A stretch of 55,374 nucleotides of DNA from NCBI GenBank assembly GCA_030650525.1, contig JAUSDQ010000208.1, positions 1 through 55,374 on the forward strand. Direction: 5' to 3'. The notes beneath the pieces were generated by a model. The model was not told the DNA's origin. It did not search any database and saw only the letters and a program-made list of their open reading frames with translations. This document shows positions 37,262 through 46,643 of the stretch, piece after piece. Origin of the DNA: Sulfuricaulis sp. Lineage in GTDB: Bacteria > Pseudomonadota > Gammaproteobacteria > Acidiferrobacterales > Sulfurifustaceae. Position 1 is the first letter of the stretch. Each line of letters starts with the position of its first letter. The position numbers and the translations under genes were made by a program.

Positions 37262-38881
37262 ATGTTCACCCAGCCACCAGTGGTGCAGCCGCTGCCGCCA
37301 CTGGCCGACCGCCATTTTGGAACGGTCTTCAAGACAGCGCTCGCCCATTACCCGGACAAGATCGCCATCCGCGACCCGGAACGCTGCCTCAGCTACGCCG
37401 GTCTTTACGAAAACGCACTGCAGCTGGCCGGCGGCCTGACGCGCCTCGGCGTGGAGCGACAGCAGGCGGTGCTGATGATGCTCGATAACCACGTGGACTT
37501 CGTCGTCTTCTGGTGCGCCCTGAGCCTGACTGCGCGCATCGAAGTGCCGGTGAACACCGCATACAAGGGGGCGTCGCTGGCACATCAGGCGAACAACTCC
37601 CGTGCCCGCACGATGGTGATCGAGGCTGCATATATAGAACGCCTCTCCGATGTGGCGGGTGAACTCGAGTTCCTGGAGACGGTGATCGTCCGGGGCGGCG
37701 GCGCGATCGCACGGGCCGCCGTGCCGAAACAATTCCGCGTGCTGACGTGGGAAGACCTGGCCGTCGGCGCACCGGACGCGCCGGCGGACCTTCACCCTTC
37801 CGACGTGATGGCGATCCTCTACACCTCCGGCACCACCGGCCCATCCAAGGGCTCGGTGAACAGCCATGCGCACGGCTACACCTACGCGCATCCCTCGAAT
37901 TTCGGCGCGGCGGGGCCCAACGACGTGACGCTGGTGCCTCTCCCGCTGTTCCACATGGGTGGGCAATGGGCGGCAGTCTACAACGCCTTCATCGGCGGAG
38001 CGACTGCCGTAGTCCTGCCCCGCTTCAGTGCATCCAGCTTCTGGGAACAGGCGCGCGAATACGGCGCCACCTACTGCTTCCTCCTCGGGGCGATGACGCA
38101 CTTTCTGCTGAGGCAGCCTGTACGCCTGGGTGACCGCGATCATCCGCTGAAGAACATGCTGCTGGTGCCGATCCCGGCCGAGATCGAGGAGTTCAAGGCC
38201 CGCTTCGGAGTGGAGAACCTCGCCGCCGCCTTCGGCGCCACCGAGTCGGGTGTGATCGCCCATGCACCGTTGGGAACCGGCGTCGCCGGCCGCGTTGGCT
38301 GGCTGCGCAAAGGCGTCGAAGCCATCATCGTGGACGAATTCGGAATGGAAGTTGCGCCCGGCGAAACTGGCGAGATGTGGGCCCGGGCCCGCGAGCCCTG
38401 GACCATGACCAACGGCTATTTCGGCATGCCGGAAGCCACCGCCGCAGCCTGGCAGAACTTGTGGTTCCACACCGGCGACGCCGTGCGCCTGGCGGACGAC
38501 GGCCAGTACGTGTTCGTCGACCGGGTCAAGGACGCGATCCGCCGGCGCGGCGAGAACGTCTCCAGCTTCGAGGTAGAACGCGAGATCAATACCCACCCCG
38601 CAGTCGTCGAGTGCGCGATCGTGGCCGTGCCCAGTGAATACGTGGAGGACGAGATCAAGGCCTGCGTGGTCTGCAAGGAAGGAATCGAACTGACGCCCGA
38701 GGCGCTGCTCACTTTCCTGATGCCACGGCTGCCCCACTTTGCCGTGCCGCGCTATGTCGAATTCCTGCGCAGCCTGCCCAAGACCCCGACCGAAAAGGTG
38801 CGCAAGACAGAACTGCGCAAGGCCGGCGTCACCGCCATTACCTGGGACCGCGAAGCCGCCGGCTTCACGGTCGTCCATTAA
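37262..38881 (+). CDS. AMP-dependent CoA ligase, CaiC-like
   Basis: A 539-residue ANL ligase resembling crotonobetaine/carnitine-CoA ligase subgroup members. The P-loop is YTSGTTGPSKGS near residue 188-199, DRVKDAIRRRGENVSSFEVE lies near 420-440, and the catalytic lysine is in PKTPTEKVRK near 515. CCGGAGACAA precedes the ATG, a leader shared with the genes at 39723 and 40911. It is the first rightward gene of cluster 3 and is followed by a dioxygenase and a DctP gene. It probably activates the imported acid so that the dioxygenases can act on the CoA ester. Confidence 0.91.
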   Translation: MFTQPPVVQPLPPLADRHFGTVFKTALAHYPDKIAIRDPERCLSYAGLYENALQLAGGLTRLGVERQQAVLMMLDNHVDFVVFWCALSLTARIEVPVNTAYKGASLAHQANNSRARTMVIEAAYIERLSDVAGELEFLETVIVRGGGAIARAAVPKQFRVLTWEDLAVGAPDAPADLHPSDVMAILYTSGTTGPSKGSVNSHAHGYTYAHPSNFGAAGPNDVTLVPLPLFHMGGQWAAVYNAFIGGATAVVLPRFSASSFWEQAREYGATYCFLLGAMTHFLLRQPVRLGDRDHPLKNMLLVPIPAEIEEFKARFGVENLAAAFGATESGVIAHAPLGTGVAGRVGWLRKGVEAIIVDEFGMEVAPGETGEMWARAREPWTMTNGYFGMPEATAAAWQNLWFHTGDAVRLADDGQYVFVDRVKDAIRRRGENVSSFEVEREINTHPAVVECAIVAVPSEYVEDEIKACVVCKEGIELTPEALLTFLMPRLPHFAVPRYVEFLRSLPKTPTEKVRKTELRKAGVTAITWDREAAGFTVVH

Positions 38882-38904
38882 CCCACATCTGAGAAAGAGC
38901 CGCC

Positions 38905-39699
38905 ATGGAGACAATGGAAATGAACAATCTGCATGCCACCTTCACGAAGGACGGCGTGGTCCGCGTCAAGCAGGCGCTGGATGCGGACTGGCTGAAGGAG
39001 GCCGAGGCGGCCTTCAACTGGAGCCTGGCGAACCAGAGCGCCACCTCGGCCCACTACAACAAAGAAACCGAGTCGGGCAGGTTCTATGTCGATACCGCCA
39101 ACCCCGAATCTCTGCCGGTGTACCGCAAGCTGCTGGAGAACTCCCTGCTGGCCGACCTTGTCGCCAGCGCCTGGGGTTCGGATAAGGTCTGGTACGCCTT
39201 CGAGCAGATCTTCTACAAGGAAGGCGGCTCGGTTCGCAGCCAGCGCACAGGCTGGCACCAGGATTCCTCCTACCTCTCCTTCGACGGCGAGGACCTGGCC
39301 GTCATGTGGATCACCTTCGACGCCCTGCCTAAGGAGGCGGCGCTGGAACTGGTGCGCTGCTCCCATCGCGGCCCGCTGTACGAGCAGCGCGGCGTCAAGA
39401 ACGACACCGGCCGGCCGACTGTGCCGCACATCGAGGCTGCGCGCGACCAGTACGACATCGTGTCCTGGCCGATCGAGCCCGGTGACGTGCTGATCTTCCA
39501 TCCGGCCATGCTGCATGGCGGTGGCGGCACCGAGGCTGGCAAGCGCCGCCGCACCCTGTCGCTGCGCTTCTTCGGCGAGGATGTGAAGTTCATCCGCCGG
39601 CCGCAGACGCACGACACGCCGCCGCAGTTCCTGCGGCTGAACGAGCAACTGAACGACGGCGACCCGTTCCGACATCCCGATTTTCTGCAACTGCGCTGA
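38905..39699 (+). CDS. phytanoyl-CoA dioxygenase family protein (PhyH 1)
   Basis: A 264-residue Fe(II)/2-oxoglutarate dioxygenase. The facial triad is His118 and Asp120 in GWHQD and probably His204 in MLHGGGG; an Arg near 216 would hold 2-oxoglutarate. It should hydroxylate an unactivated carbon, consuming O2 and 2-oxoglutarate. It belongs to a different branch from the other three PhyH proteins of the cluster, which share a FDGMPEP-like motif it lacks. It lies between the CaiC-like ligase and the first DctP gene. An ATG at 38920 is an alternative start. Confidence 0.91.
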   Translation: METMEMNNLHATFTKDGVVRVKQALDADWLKEAEAAFNWSLANQSATSAHYNKETESGRFYVDTANPESLPVYRKLLENSLLADLVASAWGSDKVWYAFEQIFYKEGGSVRSQRTGWHQDSSYLSFDGEDLAVMWITFDALPKEAALELVRCSHRGPLYEQRGVKNDTGRPTVPHIEAARDQYDIVSWPIEPGDVLIFHPAMLHGGGGTEAGKRRRTLSLRFFGEDVKFIRRPQTHDTPPQFLRLNEQLNDGDPFRHPDFLQLR

Positions 39700-39722
39700 C
39701 CCACACAACCCGGAGACAAACC

Positions 39723-40745
39723 ATGACCATCGACCGCCGCACCTTCCTCGCCCGCGCTTCTGCCGCGGCCACCGCGACCATCGCCGCGCCCTTCGTCGGC
39801 AGCGCCCATGCCCAGGCGCCGCAGTTCTCGTTTAAGTACGCGCACAATGCGCCGGTCACCCACCCGCTGCACATCCACGCAGCCAAGGCCTGCGAGCAGA
39901 TCAAGGAGCAGACCAAGGGTCGCGTGGTCATCGAGGTGTTTCCCAACAATCAGCTCGGTGGCGACACCGACATGTTGTCGCAGCTGCGCTCGGGCGCGAT
40001 CCATTTCCAGACGCTGTCGCCGCTGATCCTGTCCACACTGGTGCCGGCCGCCTCAATCAGCGGCATCGGCTTCGCGTTCTCAAACTACGACCAGGTCTGG
40101 GCCGCGATGGATGGCGAACTAGGCGCCTATGTGCGCTCGGCGATCGGCACCACCGGCCTGGTGGCGATGGAGAAGATCTACGACAACGGCTTCCGCCAGA
40201 TCACCACCAGCAACCGGCCGATCAAGACGGCGGAAGACCTCAAGGGCCTGAAGATCCGGGTGCCGGTCAGCCCGCTCTGGACCTCGCTGTTTAAGGCGCT
40301 GGGCGCATCGCCCACAGGCATCAACTGGGCCGACGCCTACGTCGCCATGCAGTCCAAGGTCGTGGATGGCCAGGAGAATGCGTTGGGGATCGTCAGCATC
40401 GCCAAACTCTACGAAGTGCAGAAGTTCTGCTCCGAAACCAACCATGTCTGGGACGGCATCTGGTTCCTGGCCAACGGAAAGGCCTGGAATTCCATGCCGG
40501 CCGACTTGCAGCAGATCTGCGCGAAGAACTTCAACGAGCAGGCGCTGGCCCAGCGCGTCACCAACCGCAAGCTTAACGAATCGCTGGAGAGCGAGCTGAC
40601 CGCCAAGGGCATGGTCTTCAACCGGCCCGACCTCCCGAGCTTCAAGAAGGCGTTGCAACGCGCCGGCTTCTACCAGGAGTGGAAGACCAAGTACGGCGGC
40701 GAGGCCTGGGCGCTGCTGGAAAAACGGGTCGGCGCGCTGGCCTGA
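39723..40745 (+). CDS. TRAP transporter substrate-binding protein DctP 1
   Basis: A 340-residue periplasmic TRAP binding protein. The N-terminal DRRTFLARAS is a twin-arginine motif followed by a hydrophobic alanine-rich stretch and cleavage near AHA-Q at residue 32, suggesting Tat export. The carboxylate-binding arginine is in LKGLKIRVPVSP near residue 175, and VVDGQENAL is the typical DctP signature. GGAG precedes the ATG. No permease gene is adjacent; the fused DctQM gene is at 48273. It follows the PhyH 1 gene by 23 bp. Confidence 0.92.
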   Translation: MTIDRRTFLARASAAATATIAAPFVGSAHAQAPQFSFKYAHNAPVTHPLHIHAAKACEQIKEQTKGRVVIEVFPNNQLGGDTDMLSQLRSGAIHFQTLSPLILSTLVPAASISGIGFAFSNYDQVWAAMDGELGAYVRSAIGTTGLVAMEKIYDNGFRQITTSNRPIKTAEDLKGLKIRVPVSPLWTSLFKALGASPTGINWADAYVAMQSKVVDGQENALGIVSIAKLYEVQKFCSETNHVWDGIWFLANGKAWNSMPADLQQICAKNFNEQALAQRVTNRKLNESLESELTAKGMVFNRPDLPSFKKALQRAGFYQEWKTKYGGEAWALLEKRVGALA

Positions 40746-40769
40746 GGCCGGCGTCCGTGGCCCATCTCA

Positions 40770-40806
40770 TTTTTCGATGGCTTCTAGCCTCAAATTGAAT
40801 TTCCAG
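40770..40806. promoter_or_regulatory. LysR-type operator/promoter element, copy B
   Basis: A close copy of the element at 37121-37158, including the exact palindrome AAATTGAATTT at 40792-40802, in the 165-bp gap between DctP 1 and PhyH 2. It begins 141 bp upstream of the ATG at 40911, the same distance as copy A to the ATG at 37262. It suggests a second promoter controlled by the same regulator. Confidence 0.6.
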
Positions 40807-40910
40807 ATTTGCGCACCAGGGCCGACACTGCATCCCAGAGGACCGGCGGCAATGTACCGCGTGGTCCCGACGGCTCACCCAGAAACCTTCCATCCGGAGA
40901 CAACAAACCC

Positions 40911-41678
40911 ATGCTGACCCAGCAACAGATCACCCAGTACGAGCGCCAGGGCCTGCTCGTGCTCCCCTCCTTCTTCAGCGCCGACGAGATCGGCTCGCTG
41001 ATGGCCGACATGCCTCGCATCGTGGCGATGGACCGGCCCGAGGTGGCCAAGTCCGCCGAATGCGAGACCCGCACCGCGCTGGCCCTGCACCGCTACAGCG
41101 ACGCGTTCCAGCGCTTCATGCACAACCCGAAGCTGATCGCGCTGGCCAGGCAACTGCTGGGCGGCGACATCTACTGCCACCAGTACAAGATCGTCTGCAA
41201 GGATCCGATGGGCACGCTGGACTTTCCGTGGCACCAGGACTTCGCCAACTGGCACGACCTGGACGGCATGCCCGAGCCGCTGGCGCTGAACATCTCGATC
41301 TACCTCGACCCGGTGACCGAGTTCAACGGCCCCGTCGCCTTCATCCCCGGTTCGCACCACCGCGGCCGCATCCCTTCGCTGGTGGAGACGCCCGCCGGCC
41401 TGGAGAACATGACGACGCTGGCGCGCCTGAACCGCGGCGCGATCGAGGACATGGTCAACGAATACGGCCTGGTGGCGCCCAAGGGCCCGGCCGGCACCAT
41501 CGCGATCTTCCACGGCCTCACGGCCCATGCGTCCACGCCCAACATCAGCCCGTGGACGCGCCACATCCTGTACTTCACGGCCAACCGCGTCAGCAACGCG
41601 ATCCGCAAGCCCACCCGGCCCGACTACGTGGCCCACCGCGATTTCGCGCCGCTCGAGCCCGAGACGGCCCTGGCCTGA
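40911..41678 (+). CDS. phytanoyl-CoA dioxygenase family protein (PhyH 2)
   Basis: A 255-residue Fe(II)/2-oxoglutarate dioxygenase. His108 and Asp110 lie in FPWHQD, the third ligand is probably His206 in TAHAST, and Arg217 in WTRHI would bind 2-oxoglutarate. It shares DLDGMPEP-type and FIPGSH motifs with PhyH 3 and PhyH 4, so the three are paralogues. I start at the ATG at 40911 behind CCGGAGACAA; the frame continues upstream into the promoter element and is not coding there. It is followed by DctP 2 after 18 bp. Confidence 0.92.
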   Translation: MLTQQQITQYERQGLLVLPSFFSADEIGSLMADMPRIVAMDRPEVAKSAECETRTALALHRYSDAFQRFMHNPKLIALARQLLGGDIYCHQYKIVCKDPMGTLDFPWHQDFANWHDLDGMPEPLALNISIYLDPVTEFNGPVAFIPGSHHRGRIPSLVETPAGLENMTTLARLNRGAIEDMVNEYGLVAPKGPAGTIAIFHGLTAHASTPNISPWTRHILYFTANRVSNAIRKPTRPDYVAHRDFAPLEPETALA

Positions 41679-41696
41679 ACCTTCCTGGAGACCGAC

Positions 41697-42734
41697 ATGA
41701 ACGACAACACTTCCGGCGCAACCGGCCGGCGCGGCTTTCTGACGACCGCGGGGGCACTCGGCGCCGCCGCGGCCCTGCCGCTCATCACCCTGCCGCGCTA
41801 TGCGAAGGCCGCGGAGTTCAACCTCAAGTACGGCAGCGAACTGCCGCTCTCCCACCCGCAGGTGGCCCGCATCAAGGAAGCGACGGAGGCGATCCGCAAG
41901 GAGACCGGCGGGCGCGTCGACATCGAGGTGTTCGCCGCCGGCGCGCTGGGCAGCATCACCGACATGATCTCGCAGACCCGCTCGGGCGCGATCCAGATGC
42001 TGAGCGTCGCAATGGCCAACATGACCACCTTCGACCCCAAAGCATCGCTGACCATCCCCTATGCCTTCAAGGACTACAACGCGGTCTGGGCGGCGATGGA
42101 CGGCGAACTCGGCGCCTACTCGCGCCGCGTCATCAGCCGCTTCGGCTTCCACGTGTTCGACCACATGTGGGACCACGGCTTCCGCCAGATGACCACCCGC
42201 ACCAAGCCGATCAATTCGCCCGACGACCTCAAGGGCTTCAAGATCCGGGTGGCGGTGGTGCCGATGTATGTCTCGCTGTTCAAGGCGCTGGGCGCCGCAC
42301 CGACGGCGATCAACTTCAGCGAGCTGTACTCCGCGCTGCAGACCCGCGTGGTGGACGGCCAGGAGAACTCGTTGGCCCTGATCGACAGCGCCCGCTTCTA
42401 CGAAGTGCAGACCCACGTCTCGATGACCAACCACATCTGGGAAGGCTACGTCACCGCCTTCAACGATGCCGCCTGGAAGAAGCTGCCCGGCAACCTCCAG
42501 GACACCATCAAGAAGCACTTCCGCGACGCCACGCTGGCCCAGCGGCAGGACATGGTGGCCCTCTCCGGCACGCTGCAGGCCCAGCTGCAGGCCAAGGGCA
42601 TGAAGTTCAACCCGGCCGACTCGGCCCCGTTCCGCGTCGCGCTCAGCAGCGCCGGCTTCTACAAGGAATGGAAAGAGAAGTTCGGCCCCGAAGTCTGGGC
42701 CGTGCTCGAGAAGTATTCCGGTAACCTCGCCTGA
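41697..42734 (+). CDS. TRAP transporter substrate-binding protein DctP 2
   Basis: A 345-residue TRAP binding protein. The N-terminus carries GRRGFLTTAG, a twin-arginine motif, before a hydrophobic stretch and a likely cleavage after YAKA near residue 38. LKGFKIRVAVVP holds the substrate-binding arginine and VVDGQENSL the family signature. It resembles DctP 3 (53087) more than DctP 1, e.g. in the shared AEFN start of the mature protein and the GFYKEWKEKFG end. Confidence 0.92.
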   Translation: MNDNTSGATGRRGFLTTAGALGAAAALPLITLPRYAKAAEFNLKYGSELPLSHPQVARIKEATEAIRKETGGRVDIEVFAAGALGSITDMISQTRSGAIQMLSVAMANMTTFDPKASLTIPYAFKDYNAVWAAMDGELGAYSRRVISRFGFHVFDHMWDHGFRQMTTRTKPINSPDDLKGFKIRVAVVPMYVSLFKALGAAPTAINFSELYSALQTRVVDGQENSLALIDSARFYEVQTHVSMTNHIWEGYVTAFNDAAWKKLPGNLQDTIKKHFRDATLAQRQDMVALSGTLQAQLQAKGMKFNPADSAPFRVALSSAGFYKEWKEKFGPEVWAVLEKYSGNLA

Positions 42735-42748
42735 AGAACAAGGACAAC

Positions 42749-43543
42749 ATGCTGACCAAAGAACAAATTGCCACCTACGAGCGCGACGGCTATCTGGTGC
42801 TGCCCGAACTGTTCCGCCCCGAGGAGATCGCCGTGGTGCGGCGCGCCGCCTCCGAGATCTACGAAATGAACCGGCCAGAGGTCTGGCGCGGCACCGGCGG
42901 CGAGTTCCGCCTGGCCTTCGGCGTGCAGCACTACCACCCGGTGTTCGACCTGTTCTTACGCCACCCGCGCCTGATCGAGCCGACCCGCGATCTGCTGGGC
43001 GGCGACGTCTACTGCCACCAGTACAAGCTGATCAACAAGCAGCCTTTCGGCAAGCTTGACTTCCCCTGGCACCAGGACTTCGCCAACTGGAACGTGTTCG
43101 ACGGCATGCCGGAGCCGCGGGCGCTGAACATCTCGGTATTCCTGGATGAAGTGACCGAGTTCAACGGCCCGGTGATCTTCATCCCCGGCGCCCACAAGGA
43201 AGGCCTGATCAAGGCCGACGTGCTGCCGATGGACGGGGTTGACCAGGACGGCGCCCACACCATCAGCGGCAAGGAACTGGAGCGGCTGGCCAGGGCCAAC
43301 GGCATGGTCGCACCCAAGGGCAAGCCGGGCACCGCGGTGCTGTTCCATCCCTACATGCCGCATGCGTCCTCGCCCAACCAGTCGCCCTGGTCGCGCAGCA
43401 CCATCTACCTCACCAGCAACCGGGTGGACAACTACCTGCGCAAGCCGACGCGTCCCGAGTACGTGGCCCACACCGATTTCACGCCACTGAAAGCGGTATC
43501 CGAGAACGCGCTGCTGGAATACGAAGCGACCGCGGCGGCCTGA
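42749..43543 (+). CDS. phytanoyl-CoA dioxygenase family protein (PhyH 3)
   Basis: A 264-residue Fe(II)/2-oxoglutarate dioxygenase. His108 and Asp110 stand in FPWHQD, His205 in MPHASS is the likely third iron ligand, and Arg216 in WSRST the likely 2-oxoglutarate ligand. It opens with MLTKEQIATYERDGYLVLP, very like PhyH 2, which supports recent duplication. Its stop shares one base with the ATG of the phosphotransferase gene, so the dioxygenase and kinase are translationally coupled. Confidence 0.92.
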   Translation: MLTKEQIATYERDGYLVLPELFRPEEIAVVRRAASEIYEMNRPEVWRGTGGEFRLAFGVQHYHPVFDLFLRHPRLIEPTRDLLGGDVYCHQYKLINKQPFGKLDFPWHQDFANWNVFDGMPEPRALNISVFLDEVTEFNGPVIFIPGAHKEGLIKADVLPMDGVDQDGAHTISGKELERLARANGMVAPKGKPGTAVLFHPYMPHASSPNQSPWSRSTIYLTSNRVDNYLRKPTRPEYVAHTDFTPLKAVSENALLEYEATAAA

Positions 43544-44589
43544 TGTCAAACATTCCCCCGCCGAATCAAGCCCTGGACGCGCAGCGCCTCGGCCTGTACC
43601 TCCAGATCCAGGGCATCTTCGACACGCCGGAGATCCGCCTGGAGAAGATCGGCGGCGGCCAGTCGAATCCAACCTATTTCGTCACCGGCGGCAAGCGCAC
43701 GGTGGTCCTGCGCAAGCAACCGGACGGCGATGTCCTGCCCTCGGCCCATCGCATGGACCGCGAGCACCGGGTGTTGACGGCCTTGCGCGACGCGACGGAT
43801 GTTCCGGTGCCGCGCACCCTGCTGTACTGCGCCGACGCCAGCGTCTTCGGCACGCCCTTCTACCTGATGGAGAAGCTGGAAGGCCGGATCTTCCCGGACT
43901 ACCGGCTGGACGGCGTGTCGCCTGCCGAGCGCACCGCCATGTACCGCTCGATGGCGGAAACCTTCGCGGCGCTGCACAGGGTGGACTGGCGCGCCGCCGG
44001 CCTGGCCGACTACGGCCGCCACAGCGGTTTCTTCGCCCGCCAGATAGCGCGCTGGACCGAGCAGTGGCGCCTGTCCAAGACCGGGGAGAGCGCAGACATC
44101 GATGCGCTGATCGCCCGCCTGCCGGCGATGGTTCCGCAGGACGATGAAACCGTGCTGTGTCACGGCGACTTCCGGATGGGCAACCTGATGTTCCACCCCA
44201 CCGAGCCGCGCGTCGTCGGCGTGCTGGACTGGGAACTGTCCACCCTGGGCCATCCCATGTCGGACCTGGCTTTCAACTGCATCGCCTGGCACACCGCACC
44301 GTCGGAATACGGCGGCCTCGCCGACCTCGACCTCGCAGCGCTCGGCATCCCGACCGAGGCCGAGTACCTGGCGCATTACTGCAAGGCCGCCGGCCGCGCC
44401 GACGCGACCACGCCCTTCCACCTGGCCTTCGCGATGTTCCGCTTCGCGGTGATCTTCGAAGGCATCGCGGCGCGGGCCCTGGCGGGCAGCGCAGCCTCGG
44501 ACAACGCAGCGTCCGTCGGCCAGCTCAGCGCCGCCTTCGCCCGCCGCGCCGTCGAATGCCTGGATTCGCGCGACCTCGCGCCGGCCTGA
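43543..44589 (+). CDS. phosphotransferase family protein (LvaA / ACAD10-11 kinase-like)
   Basis: A 348-residue kinase-fold protein and clear paralogue of the one at 13450. The motif HGDFRMGN has His207, Asp209 and Asn214, and VLDWELSTLGHP carries the metal-binding Asp near 229. Known relatives phosphorylate the hydroxyl of 4-hydroxyacyl-CoA. Here it is directly followed by its likely partner, the ACAD11-like dehydrogenase at 44615, the order expected for a phosphorylation-elimination module. A hydroxyl made by the dioxygenases would be the natural substrate (inference). Confidence 0.91.
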   Translation: MSNIPPPNQALDAQRLGLYLQIQGIFDTPEIRLEKIGGGQSNPTYFVTGGKRTVVLRKQPDGDVLPSAHRMDREHRVLTALRDATDVPVPRTLLYCADASVFGTPFYLMEKLEGRIFPDYRLDGVSPAERTAMYRSMAETFAALHRVDWRAAGLADYGRHSGFFARQIARWTEQWRLSKTGESADIDALIARLPAMVPQDDETVLCHGDFRMGNLMFHPTEPRVVGVLDWELSTLGHPMSDLAFNCIAWHTAPSEYGGLADLDLAALGIPTEAEYLAHYCKAAGRADATTPFHLAFAMFRFAVIFEGIAARALAGSAASDNAASVGQLSAAFARRAVECLDSRDLAPA

Positions 44590-44614
44590 CCGCCACTTCA
44601 CCTTCAAGGACCAT

Positions 44615-45850
44615 ATGGACTTCGCAATCTCAGACAAGACAAAACGCCTCCAGCAGGAGCTGGAGTTCTTCATCCGCGAGTTCGTCGCTCCCGCCGACGC
44701 CGAATGGAACCGGCTGGCGCACGCCGGCACCTTTCCCACCGAAATCGTCGAGAACCTCAAGGCCAAGGCCAAGGCACGCGGCCTGTGGAACCTGTTCCAT
44801 CCCGGCCTGAAGGAAACCGACCCCGGCACGCGGCTGACCAACCTCGAGTACGCGCCGCTGGCGGAAATGATGGGGCGCTATCCTTGGTCCCCCGAGGTCT
44901 TCAACTGCAATGCGCCCGACACCGGCAACATGGAGCTACTGGACCTGTTCGCCACGCCGGCCCAGCGCCACGACTGGCTGGAACCGCTGCTTCGCGGCGA
45001 GATCCGCTCCTGCTTCGCGATGACCGAGCCGGAGGTCGCCTCCTCGGACGCGACCAACATCGTCACCAAGATCGAGCGCGACGGCGACCATTACGTCATC
45101 AGCGGCCGCAAGTGGTTCACCAGCGGGGCCCTGAATCCGCTCTGCAAGTTCGCCATTGTGATGGGCGTCACCAACACCACCGCCGATGCGCCGGCCCACC
45201 AGCGCCACACCATGGTGATCGTGCCGATGGGTACACCCGGCTTCAACATCGTGCGCAACGTCCCCATCATGAATCACCTGGCGGTGGACGGCCATTGCGA
45301 AGTGCTGTTCGACAATGTGCGGGTGCCGGTGTCCAACCTGCTCGGCACCGAGGGCGACGGTTTCGCCCTCGCGCAGGCACGACTTGGCCCGGGCCGGGTG
45401 CACCACTGCATGCGCACCATCGGCCAGTGCGAGTTCGCCATGGAACTGATGTGCGACCGCGCCCTAGCCCGCCGCGCCTTCGGCCGCCAGCTGTCCGAAT
45501 ACGCCAACATCCAGGACTGGATCGCCCAGGCCCGGGTGGACATCGACCAGTGCCGGCTGCTGGTGCTGCGCGCCGCCTGGCTGATGGACACGCAGAGCAA
45601 CAAGGCCGCGCGCATCGACGTGTCGGCCATCAAGCTGGTCGCAGCGCAGCTCCACTGCAAGGTCCTGGACAAAGCGATCCAGGTGTTCGGCGCGAAGGGC
45701 CTGACCGACGAAACGCCGCTGGCCTTCTTCGCGACCTGGGGCCGCGCCATGCGCTTCCTGGACGGCCCCGATGAAGTGCACCTGCGCACCGTCGCCCGCG
45801 ACGAGCTGGGCAAGGCCAAGGCGCGCCAGCGCCAGCACGCGGAAGCCTGA
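44615..45850 (+). CDS. acyl-CoA dehydrogenase, ACAD10/11-like
   Basis: A 411-residue ACAD11-like protein, closely similar to the one at 20888: NCNAPDTGNMELL, MTEPEVASSDATNI and LGPGRVHHCMRTIGQ are shared. It would either dehydrogenate an acyl-CoA or, with the preceding kinase, eliminate phosphate to form an enoyl-CoA. AAGGA precedes the ATG; the next gene starts 2 bp after its stop. Confidence 0.92.
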   Translation: MDFAISDKTKRLQQELEFFIREFVAPADAEWNRLAHAGTFPTEIVENLKAKAKARGLWNLFHPGLKETDPGTRLTNLEYAPLAEMMGRYPWSPEVFNCNAPDTGNMELLDLFATPAQRHDWLEPLLRGEIRSCFAMTEPEVASSDATNIVTKIERDGDHYVISGRKWFTSGALNPLCKFAIVMGVTNTTADAPAHQRHTMVIVPMGTPGFNIVRNVPIMNHLAVDGHCEVLFDNVRVPVSNLLGTEGDGFALAQARLGPGRVHHCMRTIGQCEFAMELMCDRALARRAFGRQLSEYANIQDWIAQARVDIDQCRLLVLRAAWLMDTQSNKAARIDVSAIKLVAAQLHCKVLDKAIQVFGAKGLTDETPLAFFATWGRAMRFLDGPDEVHLRTVARDELGKAKARQRQHAEA

Positions 45851-45852
45851 GC

Positions 45853-46635
45853 ATGGCCAGCACCGAATTCAGCCTCGAGAGTGGCATCGCCACCATCTGC
45901 TTCAACCGCCCGCAGGTGCTGAATGCGCTGGACGTTGCGTCGGCGCAGGAATTCCTCGCGGCCTGTGAGCAGATCGCCCGGCATTCGGGTCCGGACGGTG
46001 TGCGCGTGGTCGTGATCCGGGGTTCGGGCCGCGGCTTCATGGCCGGCGGCGACCTCTCGGTGATGCAGGACGACCCGCAGGGCGGCGCCAGCGCCCTGAT
46101 CGAACCGATGCACCGCGGCCTCAGCTTGCTTGCGGAGCAACCGGCGCCAGTGCTGGCCTCGCTGCAAGGTGCGGTGGCGGGAGCCGGCTTGAGCCTGGCC
46201 CTGGGCGCCGACCTGGCCATCGCGGCCGAGGACGCCGTCTTCAATCTCGCCTATTCGAAGGTCGGCGCCAGCTGCGACCTCGGCGGCTCCTGGGCCCTTC
46301 CCCGCGTCGTGGGGCTGCGGCGTGCAATGGAGATATCGTTGCTGAGCGATCCCGTCAATGCGCTGCAGGCGCTCGATTGGGGCCTGGTCAACCGGGTGGT
46401 CCCCGCCGCCGAACTCGACGTGCAGACGCGGGCGCTCGCGCTGCGCCTGGCGAATGGCCCGACAGCCGCCTACGGCCGCATGCGGCAGCTGATGCGAACC
46501 TCGCTGGACCACGGCTACGCCGAACAGCTCGACGCCGAGCGCGACGCCTTCCTGGCCGGCACCACCACAAATGACTTCCGCGAAGGCGTCGCCGCCTTCC
46601 TCGGACGCCGCAAACCCGCCTTCCGGGGCAACTGA
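45853..46635 (+). CDS. enoyl-CoA hydratase/isomerase family protein
   Basis: A 260-residue crotonase-family protein. [13 protein letters not shown] and [13 protein letters not shown] form the oxyanion hole. As in its paralogue at 20080, the region of the catalytic glutamates reads [10 protein letters not shown], with Asp and no obvious Glu pair. The ACAD11-like and crotonase genes are neighbours in the same order in both clusters, so the two proteins probably act in sequence. Confidence 0.89.
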   Translation: MASTEFSLESGIATICFNRPQVLNALDVASAQEFLAACEQIARHSGPDGVRVVVIRGSGRGFMAGGDLSVMQDDPQGGASALIEPMHRGLSLLAEQPAPVLASLQGAVAGAGLSLALGADLAIAAEDAVFNLAYSKVGASCDLGGSWALPRVVGLRRAMEISLLSDPVNALQALDWGLVNRVVPAAELDVQTRALALRLANGPTAAYGRMRQLMRTSLDHGYAEQLDAERDAFLAGTTTNDFREGVAAFLGRRKPAFRGN

Positions 46636-46643
46636 GAACACAC

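Noticed and set aside
37244-38914. 556-codon open frame opposite the CaiC-like ligase
   Set aside because: Mirror frame of a well-supported ligase in GC-rich DNA; its translation is low in complexity and matches no family.
40875-42518. 547-codon open frame opposite PhyH 2 and DctP 2
   Set aside because: It spans two well-supported genes on the other strand; composition typical of an antisense frame in high-GC DNA.
41060-42724. 554-codon plus-strand open frame across PhyH 2 and DctP 2
   Set aside because: Arg/Pro-rich shifted frame of two real genes.
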